Positions 41,170-49,226 of a stretch of DNA of 64,000 nt are shown piece after piece (position 1 is the stretch's first letter; every line of letters starts with the position of its first letter). Source of the DNA: a virus; the IMG/VR virus record IMGVR_UViG_3300027777_001718, positions 29,710 to 93,709 of that record. One strand, 5' to 3'. The notes below the pieces were generated by a model, which was not told where the DNA came from, did no database searches, and worked only from the letters and a program-made list of their open reading frames with translations. The translations under genes and the position numbers were made by a program.

Positions 41170-41550
41170 TTACTCGACTACGACGTCTGGGTGCAGGTTG
41201 TCATAAAACTGCAGCGTAACGTCTTCCAGCGCAGACAACTTTTGAATGGCTTCTTTTGCTAGTTCGTAATTCTTTTGCACCCAATCGTGTGTGCGCATTG
41301 CTTGTTGAACTTGTTCGTGCAATTCGTAATCATCGCCCAAGAGCGATCTTTCTTGCCATTCAGTGATAAGTTTTTGCAACTCAACGTTCAGCTGGTTTGA
41401 AGACGCTACAACATTGAGAATAGTCAACATTTGTTCGTAATAATCAGGAAATATGTTGATAATGCCGGTGACTTGATTGTTGGCTTCGTCTAATTTGCCA
41501 ATGAGCGTAAAAAAGCGGTTTCGAATGTGATCAGGTAATTTTTCGTCCAT
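41170..41550 (-). CDS. Unknown helical protein, 126 aa
   Basis: An all-helical, acidic protein (FTLIGKLDEANNQVTGIINI, LQKLITEWQERSLLGDDYEL, NYELAKEAIQKLSALEDVTL). No family is recognised. It lies between the tail-domain gene and the AAA ATPase gene, with a 63-base gap to the ATPase stop. It may be a coiled-coil adaptor. Confidence 0.68.
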   Translation of the reverse strand: MDEKLPDHIRNRFFTLIGKLDEANNQVTGIINIFPDYYEQMLTILNVVASSNQLNVELQKLITEWQERSLLGDDYELHEQVQQAMRTHDWVQKNYELAKEAIQKLSALEDVTLQFYDNLHPDVVVE

Positions 41551-41613
41551 TGCACGTGTTTCTTTCTGTAGGCAATCGCGGCTTGCAACTACACAGTTGC
41601 TGGCCGCGAAAAA

Positions 41614-43134
41614 CTAGTTGACCGACGTGGCGTTGATGACCTTGCGGGGCTTCTGCGGTGCTACTGCAGTACGCGCCTTACCTACGCGGGAATACAGGCC
41701 AGCGGTATCAGCAGACAAGCAGCGACCTGTGGCCCAGCTACGCAGGTTTTCGATCTGTTCAGCCGACGTAACCGATACCGGCACGACGTTCTGCGCAGCT
41801 TCAAGCAATGTGACCTCAAGCAACGCAGCCAAGCGACAGCACGACTTGATCTCGGCGCCAGTCCAGTTGGAATCGTCTGGCTTTGCCTGCGACTTGTCGA
41901 TATCGAACTGACTTAGATAGATATCCCAGATCGTTGCGCGTTGCTCATCGCTCGGCAGATCCACGAAGAAGATGCCGTCGAAACGCTCGGCACGTGCAAA
42001 CGGCGCCGGCAGTTGGCTGGCGTCATTGCACGTACCGATGAAGAACACGTCGCTGGTGTGGTCGTTAAGCCACGTCAGCAGCGTGCCGAACAAGCGGGCG
42101 CCGACGCCGGAATCATTGGCGCCGGAGTTGCCCACACCAGCCAGACCCTTCTCAATTTCATCCACAAAAAGAACACAGGGTGCCATGGCGTCGACCTGCT
42201 TGAGGGCTCGGCGCATGTTGCCCTCGGATTCGCCGACAAACTTGCCCATGAGTGAGCCGAAGTCGAGCATCACCGTGGGGCGACCCACTTCGTTGCCAAG
42301 CGCTTTGGCGAACTGGGACTTGCCGCAGCCCGGGGGCGACAGCAAAAGCACGCCCTTGGGTCGCTTGTCGACGTTCGTTTCGCCCTGCCGCCGCATGGCA
42401 CGCAGGCAGAACTGTTTCAGGTTCTCAAGCCCGCCAAGGTTCTGGAAGTTGGCGTCGCCGCGATACAGAGTCATGGTGCCGCTCTTTTCGAGCGTCTGCG
42501 CCTTGATGTTCCAGATCACGTCAGACGACAGCTTTTTGTTTTGGACGAACGAGAGCGCATACGCATTCTCGGCCTCCTGCCGGGTTAGGCCGCGGGAAGC
42601 GTCTACAACAGCCTGCACCTCGGCTTCAGTCGGCTTGATGAACGCCGGGTTGTCGTTGACGTTGTCATTGATGAGATCGTTGCAGGTCTTGGTCAGCTGC
42701 GTGTTATTTGGCAACTCGTGGTGCACAACAGTAAACAGCTTCTCGATTTCGGGCTGAAGCTGCAGTACGGGCGACACGATTACGATAAACTGCCCGACGC
42801 CTTTGCCAAGCGCAGCCCGGTTTGCGAGCGTCTGCAAGACTTCTGGGTTTGCCAGAAACCGGTGGAAGTTTTTCAGCACCAGCACCACGGGCGGCGAGTT
42901 CGGCGGCGTGATTTCGGCCAGATCTGCTAGATATTTCAACGGGTGCAACGGGCTGGGCGCGGGCGTCACCTTAGAATAAAACTGGCGGTCGATGTCCCAC
43001 AGTTCCAAATTCCACTTTTTATCTTCCGTCATCTTGCGGATAGAGTCAATCGCGTCGTCGCATTCCAGCGTTTCCACCCAGATGCCGGAGAATCCAGCGC
43101 AGATCAGCTCATTGATATCTTTATCGAGTGCCAT
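41614..43134 (-). CDS. Ycf46-type AAA+ ATPase
   Basis: A 506-residue AAA+ ATPase. The N-terminal 230 residues have a Ycf46-like start (INELICAGFSGIWVETLECD) and VVLVLKNFHRFL. The ATPase core begins with FQNLGGLENLKQFCLRA. Walker A is SPPGCGKSQFAKAL, Walker B is CVLFVDEIEKGL, sensor 1 is FIGTCND, the arginine finger is in FARAERFDGIFFVDLP, and sensor 2 is GAEIKSCC. All catalytic motifs are intact. Ycf46 proteins are conserved in cyanobacteria, plastids and Planctomycetes with unclear function, possibly in CO2 or photosystem assembly. Here it is followed by DUF2997 and DUF1257 genes, a known association in host genomes. Confidence 0.85.
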   Translation of the reverse strand: MALDKDINELICAGFSGIWVETLECDDAIDSIRKMTEDKKWNLELWDIDRQFYSKVTPAPSPLHPLKYLADLAEITPPNSPPVVLVLKNFHRFLANPEVLQTLANRAALGKGVGQFIVIVSPVLQLQPEIEKLFTVVHHELPNNTQLTKTCNDLINDNVNDNPAFIKPTEAEVQAVVDASRGLTRQEAENAYALSFVQNKKLSSDVIWNIKAQTLEKSGTMTLYRGDANFQNLGGLENLKQFCLRAMRRQGETNVDKRPKGVLLLSPPGCGKSQFAKALGNEVGRPTVMLDFGSLMGKFVGESEGNMRRALKQVDAMAPCVLFVDEIEKGLAGVGNSGANDSGVGARLFGTLLTWLNDHTSDVFFIGTCNDASQLPAPFARAERFDGIFFVDLPSDEQRATIWDIYLSQFDIDKSQAKPDDSNWTGAEIKSCCRLAALLEVTLLEAAQNVVPVSVTSAEQIENLRSWATGRCLSADTAGLYSRVGKARTAVAPQKPRKVINATSVN

Positions 43135-43148
43135 GTGTTCCCTTCAGG

Positions 43149-43340
43149 TTAGTTCTGGATTTCGTTCGTCTGGTCGTTGGTCGCGGTGTAATACTCACCG
43201 GTAAACGTCTCACTGGTCGTGGCGCCCAGCGCGGCTTCAAGCGCGCGGGTGGCGTCTTTGCAGGCGCTGCCCGAGAAGCCAGTGGTTTCAATCTTTGTCT
43301 CGCCCTTGGGGCTGATAGTGATCTGAATAGTCTTTGACAT
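43149..43340 (-). CDS. DUF2997 protein
   Basis: 63 residues. SKTIQITISPKGETKIETTG, then FSGSACKDATRALEAALGAT and GEYY match the DUF2997 family ('I.itI.pdG.v..ev.G..G..C...t..lE..LG'). The family is small and uncharacterised and typically sits beside DUF1257 and Ycf46-type ATPase genes, as it does here (9 bases after the DUF1257 gene and 14 before the ATPase start). Confidence 0.85.
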   Translation of the reverse strand: MSKTIQITISPKGETKIETTGFSGSACKDATRALEAALGATTSETFTGEYYTATNDQTNEIQN

Positions 43341-43342
43341 GT

Positions 43343-43708
43343 TTAGAAACCCTCCACGCTGATGTTGAGCTTGATCGAACCGTCGTCCAGCGTCTCCTCG
43401 TACACCGAGTAGCCGCCCTTCTGGGCCTCATAGATGGCCTTTTCGACAGCGTACGCTTGCAGGAACCGGTCAAGCTCTTCCTGCTTGCCCCACGAGCCGT
43501 TGTAGTTGTCGTAATCCAGTGCGCCCGTGGTGGTGTTAATAACCACCGGATAGTTCCAGCCTTTCAACTTGACGCCCAACCCTTGACGCTGCACGCCGAA
43601 CACGTTGAACGTGTCGGCCGTAGCAGCCGCGATACCCAGCCGGCGGCAGGCAGCCTGCACGGCGTCAACGTCCTTAACCTCGGTCTTAATTTGTACGATG
43701 TGCGACAT
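43343..43708 (-). CDS. DUF1257 (Ycf35-family) protein
   Basis: 121 residues. MSHIVQIKTEVKDVDAVQAA, GLGVKLKGWNYPVVINTTTG, LDYDNYNGSWGKQEELDRFL and YAVEKAIYEAQKGGYSVYEE fit DUF1257 along its full length, with the conserved W-x-Y-P-V-V and D-N-Y-N-G-x-W-G blocks intact. Related to plastid Ycf35. No activity is known. Together with DUF2997 and the Ycf46-type ATPase it forms a three-gene core. Confidence 0.9.
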   Translation of the reverse strand: MSHIVQIKTEVKDVDAVQAACRRLGIAAATADTFNVFGVQRQGLGVKLKGWNYPVVINTTTGALDYDNYNGSWGKQEELDRFLQAYAVEKAIYEAQKGGYSVYEETLDDGSIKLNISVEGF

Positions 43709-43711
43709 GTG

Positions 43712-44023
43712 TTATTTCTTTCTTTCTTTGACGATTTCTGCGAGCGCGCAGTTGACAGTGAATTCAAATTGATCTGGCGCGATATAGTCAGTGCCAGCAA
43801 AAGCCTGTAGTACATCAACCGCAACATTACGGCTGTAGATAGTTTTGAATTGTTTTGGCCCGCTTATTGTGTCCACGCGATATTCAGTCACGTCGTGCAA
43901 CGTGACAACCTCTGGAATCACAAGCACGTCTTTGTACGCTTCACGCAGCGTGTTAATAGCATCTAGCGCGGTCAAAATGCGTTCTTTGTCGGCGTCGTGT
44001 TCTACTTCGCTGTATGGCTGCAT
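43712..44023 (-). CDS. Unknown protein, 103 aa
   Basis: Starts at ATG 44023 inside the end of the upstream gene (22-base overlap). A helical N-terminus (RILTALDAINTLREAYKDVL) is followed by strands (EYRVDTISGPKQFKTIYSRN) and a helical end. No family is recognised. The stop lies 3 bases from the DUF1257 start, so it is part of the cassette transcript. Confidence 0.68.
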   Translation of the reverse strand: MQPYSEVEHDADKERILTALDAINTLREAYKDVLVIPEVVTLHDVTEYRVDTISGPKQFKTIYSRNVAVDVLQAFAGTDYIAPDQFEFTVNCALAEIVKERKK

Positions 44024-44304
44024 GCGTGGCCTATGACTTCTGTTTTTGTTTCGATCCAAACGCGCGCGCCGCAATTCAGCGGTTTGTTAGGCGAATAAAT
44101 GACCGTTGACGGGCCCGTTATTTCGACTGTGGCAAACCGATACGATTTGCCGCGCCACTGAATTGTGGTAACCGGGTCTACCGCGCCTGTCTTCATATTG
44201 CTTCGAATGATGTGCATATTGACGTGAATGCGCTTGATTGTGCCTGCAGGGAAAACACGCGTTTGCGTTTCTGCTGGGTCAAGCGCGCAGGCGATTATCG
44301 CCAT
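44002..44304 (-). CDS. Conserved small protein, 100 aa
   Basis: MAIIACALDPAETQTRVFPA, GTIKRIHVNMHIIRSNMKTG, TIQWRGKSYRFATVEITGPS and CGARVWIETK match a family I recall from phages and Actinobacteria ('IKRIHVd+hiI..N.ktG..~pv.TvqwrGk......v.i.GpS.vvys...PL.CGA.vWiEt'), of unknown function. A clean AGGAG site precedes the start, and a GC-rich hairpin with CGCGCCC arms lies just upstream (44315-44335). Confidence 0.72.
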   Translation of the reverse strand: MAIIACALDPAETQTRVFPAGTIKRIHVNMHIIRSNMKTGAVDPVTTIQWRGKSYRFATVEITGPSTVIYSPNKPLNCGARVWIETKTEVIGHACSHTAK

Positions 44305-44349
44305 GGCGGCTCCTGTGCGCGCCCAACGGGGCGCGATAAAGATATCTAG

Positions 44350-44419
44350 CCCGCCGCCGCCCTCGGGGTATGCTTGCCGCTTTATCAGTGCGGGGCAGGA
44401 CCAAGGGCGGCTAGGCGGG
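44350..44419 (-). terminator. Large GC-rich stem-loop after the acidic protein gene
   Basis: A 14-bp stem with a 2-base bulge (CCCGCC-GCCGCCCT with AGGGCGGC-TA-GGCGGG) starts 20 bases after the stop at 44439. It encloses a 40-base loop with its own TGCCGC/GCGGGGCA stem. On the minus strand it is followed by TAGATATCTTTATC, a weak U-tract. Probably a terminator; it could also be a structured RNA element. Confidence 0.55.
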
Positions 44420-44438
44420 TAGACAAGAGAGTGTAAGC

Positions 44439-45227
44439 TTAGCGGCTCACGTCGTAGACACTGCCCAGCTGCTTGTGCGTCGACAGAATCTCTTCTGCCG
44501 TTGTGTAGCAGCCGTCACAGGCAGCCAAAAAAGCCGCGGCGGCTTTCAGCTGCGTCATCGGCAACACGGTTGACTTTCCAGTTGTCACGGCTGGGCGCTT
44601 GGGCAGCACACGCGCCGTTTCCGGCACCGTCACCTGCATCGTTTTCTTGCCCTTGGCCGCAACGCGGCTCTTAGCGTCAGCGTCGGTTTTCTTTGCACGC
44701 GGCGCGCCACCCATACCAGCTTTCTTCAACAGCTGACTGACCTGCGCCGGGCTGACTTCAATCTTACGCTTGGCCAACGCTGCAACGATATCGACGCCAC
44801 GCATCGAATCTCCAGCTGCCTTCCGCTTGTTAATTTCGTCACGGATGTGATCAGCACCGCTTTTCTTCTCGGACATAGCTGCGTTCCTGTTGTTTGCGCC
44901 AGTTGTACTAGGCGCGTCTTCTTCGTCGTCAGCCACAGTGGCTACGACTTCTTCATCATCATCCTCGGCGGCGGGCTCGTCGTCATCGGCCGTAGCTTCA
45001 TCTTCGACCAGCTCGTCGTCGTCGTTTTCATCGGCAAGATCCACTTCGGTATCTTCGCCTTCTTCCAGTTCAGCATCGACGTCCGAGTCGATATCGTCAT
45101 CCTGTTCTTCAGTCTGCATCCGTGTGACTTTCTTTTTTTCGTCGTCTGCCTTGCGCACTGACGACGCAAGCGGCTTTCCCCACATGCTTTCTGACATGAC
45201 AAAAGCGTCTGCGTTTTTCTTTGGCAT
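44439..45227 (-). CDS. Acidic protein with C-terminal basic DNA-binding-like domain
   Basis: 262 residues from ATG 45227 (GGAG 6 bases upstream); the longer reading is rejected. Residues 45-115 are almost purely acidic (DDDIDSDVDAELEEGEDTEV). Residues 125-190 (GADHIRDEINKRKAAGDSMR, GVDIVAALAKRKIEVSPAQV, SQLLKKAGMGG) form a helical DNA-binding-like region. I recall this 'a..IRe.l......~..~i..aL...gi.vs.~~Vs.~kkk' plan from Planctomycetes proteins. A basic segment and a C-terminal helix ending DVSR follow. Candidate nucleoid-associated or regulatory protein. Confidence 0.72.
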   Translation of the reverse strand: MPKKNADAFVMSESMWGKPLASSVRKADDEKKKVTRMQTEEQDDDIDSDVDAELEEGEDTEVDLADENDDDELVEDEATADDDEPAAEDDDEEVVATVADDEEDAPSTTGANNRNAAMSEKKSGADHIRDEINKRKAAGDSMRGVDIVAALAKRKIEVSPAQVSQLLKKAGMGGAPRAKKTDADAKSRVAAKGKKTMQVTVPETARVLPKRPAVTTGKSTVLPMTQLKAAAAFLAACDGCYTTAEEILSTHKQLGSVYDVSR

Positions 45228-45284
45228 CTTTCTCTCCAGTCTGCCACGCCCGAAAACGTTTCGGGGTTCCGTGCGGCTAAATAC

Positions 45285-45312
45285 ACAATATGCCGCAAAA
45301 ATCAAAAATCAA
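45285..45312 (-). promoter_or_regulatory. Sigma-70-like promoter for the acidic protein gene
   Basis: On the minus strand, TTGATT (45307-45312) and TATTGT (45285-45290) are separated by 16 bases in an AT-rich context. The start would be near 45278, about 50 bases upstream of ATG 45227. The gene is bounded by a stem-loop downstream, so it could be a single-gene transcript. Confidence 0.45.
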
Positions 45313-45359
45313 CACCCCGGCAAAAATTTACGCAAATAGCGCGTAAATGCGGGTGTAAA

Positions 45360-45677
45360 TTAGCCGCGGCAATCTTTCAGCAGCGGTTGAAACGCAAAAT
45401 AGAGTCTGGGCGCGTCAACAAACACTACCGTGCCGCGCACCGCGTCAACCTTGCGTATGACGTGGACATATGGTGGTTCAAAGTGCGAGACTTCGAAATT
45501 GTCTAGCAGCTCTTCGCTTGTCCATACATCGCGGCCATACGTGGTTTCTAGCAACGCCCGAACTTCGCCCGCGGCCATGTGCGCAAAACGATTGTGGAGG
45601 ACATGCGCTAGCGCTGTTCGATCTTCGCCAACAAGCTCAATATTGGTTGTTGGAATTTTTGCGCTAGGTTTGTTCAT
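45360..45677 (-). CDS. Conserved small protein, 105 aa
   Basis: The block VWTSEELLDNFEVSHFEPPY, VHVIRKVDAVRGTVVFVDAP, RLYFAFQP resembles a recurrent small family ('W.~eeL...FeV..F.aPfv.V.R+~D...G.l.f...pR.YF.F.p'). The ATG at 45677 overlaps the upstream gene by 14 bases. Function unknown. Confidence 0.72.
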   Translation of the reverse strand: MNKPSAKIPTTNIELVGEDRTALAHVLHNRFAHMAAGEVRALLETTYGRDVWTSEELLDNFEVSHFEPPYVHVIRKVDAVRGTVVFVDAPRLYFAFQPLLKDCRG

Positions 45678-46053
45678 CGGTTTGGGTGGCTGCAATTTGG
45701 TTCAATTCTTCTGTGTGTGCTTGAATCTTGTTGTTAAGCTCAATTGCGTAGTGTTGGTAAAATTTCAATTGCCCCACCAAATCTTTGTGCACCTCGCCGC
45801 TAAAATTGGCCAGTTGTCCCAAAAGCGTAATGAGGCTGATGTAGTAGGGAGGTTGCGTACTGCGTAATTGCAGCAAGCCTGCCGGCATTTTTTCTGGTTT
45901 ATTTTCCCACACCGGGATAATCGCAATTCCGTGGAGTTCTGGAATTGTCTGCAGGATGTTGACGCAAAAGCCTTCAGTTTTTTTGATGAATTCTGCGTCA
46001 AACGGCATTCGGGTGGTTGGGATGTCTGTCGGCACTTGTTCTTGCGCGTCCAT
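45664..46053 (-). CDS. Unknown protein, 129 aa
   Basis: Mixed sequence with IPELHGIAIIPVWENKPEKM, PAGLLQLRSTQPPYYISLIT and a C-terminal coiled-coil-like stretch (IELNNKIQAHTEELNQIAA). No family is recognised. It is translated with the next gene through a 14-base overlap. Confidence 0.7.
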   Translation of the reverse strand: MDAQEQVPTDIPTTRMPFDAEFIKKTEGFCVNILQTIPELHGIAIIPVWENKPEKMPAGLLQLRSTQPPYYISLITLLGQLANFSGEVHKDLVGQLKFYQHYAIELNNKIQAHTEELNQIAATQTDEQT

Positions 46054-46065
46054 GCTTTTCCTTAT

Positions 46066-46410
46066 CTATTGTGTGTACCGCATGCGCTCTGGCAGCAGCC
46101 CGTCAATGATATTCCCTAGTCTCGTTGCTGCAAGTCCGTAGATGACGAGCGTCAGCAGGCCGTCCAGAATACCACCGACCCAGTTTCCTGCCAAGAGTAG
46201 CAAAAACAGGTAGACAGGTATGTGGTATGACTTGCAAAACGGACACCCTAGCCACTCCAGCGCGTAGCCTTTGAGCGTATTATGTGGCGTAACGTCTTGC
46301 AGCGCTTGCGTATACGCCCGGGCTGCCGCAAAAAGCGACCCCTTGTGCCAAACTTCGATGACAGCGCCTGCGGCAAGCACAACAGCAAAGAAATCAAAAT
46401 AAGATATCAC
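46066..46410 (-). CDS. Small membrane protein, 114 aa
   Basis: Hydrophobic segments lie at residues 1-20 (FDFFAVVLAAGAVIEVW) and about 66-95 (IPVYLFLLLLAGNWVGGILD, LLTLVIYGLAATRLG). Between them sits EWLGCPFCKSYH, a CPxC-type motif, which resembles the 'CpfC...~W.~..' signature of DUF1360-type membrane proteins. Probably inner-membrane; could take part in lysis or superinfection exclusion, with no direct evidence. Confidence 0.7.
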   Translation of the reverse strand: MISYFDFFAVVLAAGAVIEVWHKGSLFAAARAYTQALQDVTPHNTLKGYALEWLGCPFCKSYHIPVYLFLLLLAGNWVGGILDGLLTLVIYGLAATRLGNIIDGLLPERMRYTQ

Positions 46411-46415
46411 GGCGT

Positions 46416-46661
46416 TTAATCTCTTCGGTTTCGGCGGAATTGTTTACAGCGTTGTTCTTCGGCTTCTTGTTCTTCGTTTTCTGCGGCTTCTATTTCGCCT
46501 TGTCTAAGTCCGTTTATGGCAATAGACATGCAATAAATAACAAAACCAGCAATGATAAAACTGCTGAGGCCGTACGCGCGACCTGTAATAACCGCACTAA
46601 TCAGTAGCGCGGCGGCTACACCCATAAAGACCGTATGCGTAGCATTGAATTCTGGCGACAT
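46416..46661 (-). CDS. Small membrane protein with charged tail, 81 aa
   Basis: Two hydrophobic segments (TVFMGVAAALLISAVITG and GLSSFIIAGFVIYCMSIAI) are followed by a highly charged cytoplasmic-looking tail (EIEAAENEEQEAEEQRCKQF, RRNRRD). The arrangement is holin-like in size and topology, but nothing more specific supports that. It lies next to another membrane protein gene and upstream of it on the transcript. Confidence 0.68.
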   Translation of the reverse strand: MSPEFNATHTVFMGVAAALLISAVITGRAYGLSSFIIAGFVIYCMSIAINGLRQGEIEAAENEEQEAEEQRCKQFRRNRRD

Positions 46662-46667
46662 TCATTT

Positions 46668-46898
46668 TCATTCTGCGTATTGATCACCAAACGGCCACAC
46701 GCGCGTTCTTCCAGTGTCTGCAGGTTCGCTACAGGTTTGTTGCGAAGTTTGTGCGTTGGCGTATGGCGGTTCTAGGTTTAAATGATTGACAGCGTTATCG
46801 GGCAGGTAAATACGCGGCCCGGGTCCGCGTAATGTGCTCTGGAAGATTGGCTGGCGCCGTTCTTGATACAACTTTGCGGATCGGCCAATTTGTGGCAT
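46668..46898 (-). CDS. Unknown small protein, 76 aa
   Basis: Starts at ATG 46898 after an ideal AAGGAG site, so the longer reading is rejected. The protein is basic at the N-terminus (QIGRSAKLYQERRQPIFQST) and otherwise loop-like, rich in Pro, Thr and Gln. No family is recognised. Confidence 0.68.
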   Translation of the reverse strand: MPQIGRSAKLYQERRQPIFQSTLRGPGPRIYLPDNAVNHLNLEPPYANAQTSQQTCSEPADTGRTRVWPFGDQYAE

Positions 46899-46961
46899 AA
46901 TTTGCTCCTTAAATGCAACGGTGCACCGTTTAGTATACCGTTGCCGTTCCACAGGGTGTAG

Positions 46962-47294
46962 CTACTGCGGCGGTAAAGCTTTCACAGTGATGTATGGCAG
47001 CTGCTTTTGCCGTTGCGCGGCAAATGGAATTGCCGGCCGCGGCATCTTGGCTAAAAACACCACAACGGTTTGCGGTGGTTTTACGGGTTGCCGCTTTATT
47101 GCCTTGCGGGCTTTAAACGCAGCAACGCCGAGCTGCAAAAGACCGAATGCGATTTGAAACAAACCGCAGACGATCATTTTGAGATATAACACTGTGTACT
47201 GGACCAAAATGCCGCAGCTGTTTTCCAGCCATTGCAGTTCCGGCTCATTTGCTTTCAAATATACGCGATTGCTCGCGTGCCCATACTTACGCAT
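46962..47294 (-). CDS. Unknown protein with one hydrophobic segment, 110 aa
   Basis: A hydrophobic stretch at residues 27-62 (ILVQYTVLYLKMIVCGLFQI, AFGLLQLGVAAF) is followed by a basic, proline-rich C-terminus. The ATG (minus) and the terminase ATG (plus) abut as CATATG. No good ribosome site precedes either start; an internal ATG at 47177 is an alternative start for this gene. Membrane localisation is plausible. Confidence 0.5.
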   Translation of the reverse strand: MRKYGHASNRVYLKANEPELQWLENSCGILVQYTVLYLKMIVCGLFQIAFGLLQLGVAAFKARKAIKRQPVKPPQTVVVFLAKMPRPAIPFAAQRQKQLPYITVKALPPQ

Positions 47295-49226
47295 ATGTCA
47301 CCAAAAATAGTGCAAGATCAAATCTTGCGGGATACAAAACGAGCGCTTGACATACCGACAGCCGGCATTCAAACGCTTATCGACGATCTTCTGACAATTG
47401 ACGCCACTGATCAGGCGTCTGTACACGCTAAAGCTGCCGTCTTGCGAGAGCTAGCGGGGCGGCACGCGTTTCCGTCCCTTGAGCCATTACTTCCACTTGT
47501 ACTGAATCTTAATGGACGCCCGTACACTATAAAAGACCATTTTGCTTTTTCGCCATTATTCCGCGTCCTGACACCAAAAAACCAAGTATGGTGTACGGGC
47601 CGTCAGGTATCAAAATCTACGTCTCTTGCGGCGCATGGCGTGGTGTTTGCCAACTCTGTACCATTTTTTAAAACACTGTATATTACTCCTCGGTTTGAAC
47701 AGATTCGAAGATTTAGTAACAATTACGTACGGCCGTTTGTTGACTTGTCTCCAATCAAATCGCAGTGGAGCGGAACGAGTACAGAAAATTCTGTGCTGCA
47801 GCGTTCGTTCAAAAACAACTCGATGATGTTGTTTAGTTTTGCGTTGCTCGATGCCGATCGGGTCCGCGGTGTTAGTGCAGACAGAGTATGTATCGACGAA
47901 GTTCAGGACATGGACCCGGACCACGTACCGATCATTCAAGAAACAATGTCGTATAGTCGTTGGGGGACCAGTTACTACACAGGAACTCCGAAGACCCTAG
48001 ACAATTTAATTTACGGGTTATACAAACGCTCGTCTCAAGCCGAGTGGTTTATACCGTGTGAGTCTTGTAAACACTGGAACATACCAGCGCTTGAACATGA
48101 TCTTGACGCCATGATTGGCGATTACAATATTCATATCAGCGAAAAACAGCCGGGCACTGTTTGCGCAAAGTGTCGCAAGCCTGTTAATCCGCGGCACGGT
48201 CGTTGGGTGCACAGATACCCAGAACGCCGGTGGCAGTTTGCTGGCTATCACGTCCCGCAGATCATTTTGCCGCTCCACTTTGCCGACCCTGAAAAGTGGT
48301 CGACTTTGTTATTAAAACGGGAAGGGTATGGCAACATGACCCAAGCCCAGTTTTACAACGAAGTCATGGGCGAAAGCGTAGACACCGGACAGAAACTTAT
48401 TAGCGCAACAGATCTGCAAGCTGCGTGTGTGTTAGACTGGGAAAACAAGAAAGAACCAGACCCCAAGTGCTACAAAAATTTAGCTGACTACAAGCACCGC
48501 ATTCTGGCTATTGACTGGGGTGGCGGCGGGGAAGCCGGGATTAGTTTTACCGTGCTCACCGCAATGGGTTTTCGCCCCGACGGCACAATCGATGTGCTTT
48601 GGTCCAAGCGGCTGCTTATTGGCGGTGACCATCTGGCTGAAGCTATCGAGTGCATGAAGTGGTCAAACTTTTTTAAGTGCGACTTTGTGACGCATGACTA
48701 TACCGGTGCCGGCACGGTTCGCGAGACAGTTATGGTTCAAGCCGGATTTAACCTTGACCGAGTTATGGCTATGCGCCTCGTTCGGTCGGCGGCGCAGGAT
48801 TTGTTGGTGTACAAACCGCCGACCGAGATTAATCACCGCGCGCATTACAGTATCGACAAGACCAGATCGCTGCTGTACACCTGCCAAGCTATCAAATTGA
48901 AACAAGTCCGGTTTTTCCAGTACGACTGGGCGTCGCAGGATATGCCGGGTTTGATCTCTGACTTTTTGGCGCTTGTCGAAAACAAAGCTGACTCGCGAAC
49001 CAGTAGTGATATTTATACCATTACCCGGAACACTCTGCTGACTGACGACTTTGCGCAGGCCGTCAATCTCGGCTGCGCTGCGCTTTGGCACATCAACGAC
49101 GCGTGGCCCAACTTTGCAGCGATTGCCGGCGTGGCTAAGATCACTGAGCGCCAAGCCGCTGCCGAACGAATAGAAGAAGACGACTGGGCCGATGACGCTA
49201 TTGGCAGCCGCTATATGGGTTACTAA
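47295..49226 (+). CDS. terL: Terminase large subunit
   Basis: A 643-residue packaging motor. The ATPase has VWCTGRQVSKSTSLAA (Walker A-like GRQ-S-KST), YITPRFEQIRR, and Walker B RVCIDEVQDMD, followed by YYTGTPKTLD. A zinc finger follows (CESCKHW and CAKCRKPVNP). The nuclease domain begins ILAIDWGGGGEAG with the first catalytic Asp; later acids include DYTGAGT. The size fits GpA-like TerL proteins. It is the only unmistakable packaging gene in the window, and no small terminase or portal is seen beside it. The start at ATG 47295 abuts the divergent gene; its stop overlaps the stop of the next minus-strand gene. Confidence 0.9.
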   Translation: MSPKIVQDQILRDTKRALDIPTAGIQTLIDDLLTIDATDQASVHAKAAVLRELAGRHAFPSLEPLLPLVLNLNGRPYTIKDHFAFSPLFRVLTPKNQVWCTGRQVSKSTSLAAHGVVFANSVPFFKTLYITPRFEQIRRFSNNYVRPFVDLSPIKSQWSGTSTENSVLQRSFKNNSMMLFSFALLDADRVRGVSADRVCIDEVQDMDPDHVPIIQETMSYSRWGTSYYTGTPKTLDNLIYGLYKRSSQAEWFIPCESCKHWNIPALEHDLDAMIGDYNIHISEKQPGTVCAKCRKPVNPRHGRWVHRYPERRWQFAGYHVPQIILPLHFADPEKWSTLLLKREGYGNMTQAQFYNEVMGESVDTGQKLISATDLQAACVLDWENKKEPDPKCYKNLADYKHRILAIDWGGGGEAGISFTVLTAMGFRPDGTIDVLWSKRLLIGGDHLAEAIECMKWSNFFKCDFVTHDYTGAGTVRETVMVQAGFNLDRVMAMRLVRSAAQDLLVYKPPTEINHRAHYSIDKTRSLLYTCQAIKLKQVRFFQYDWASQDMPGLISDFLALVENKADSRTSSDIYTITRNTLLTDDFAQAVNLGCAALWHINDAWPNFAAIAGVAKITERQAAAERIEEDDWADDAIGSRYMGY

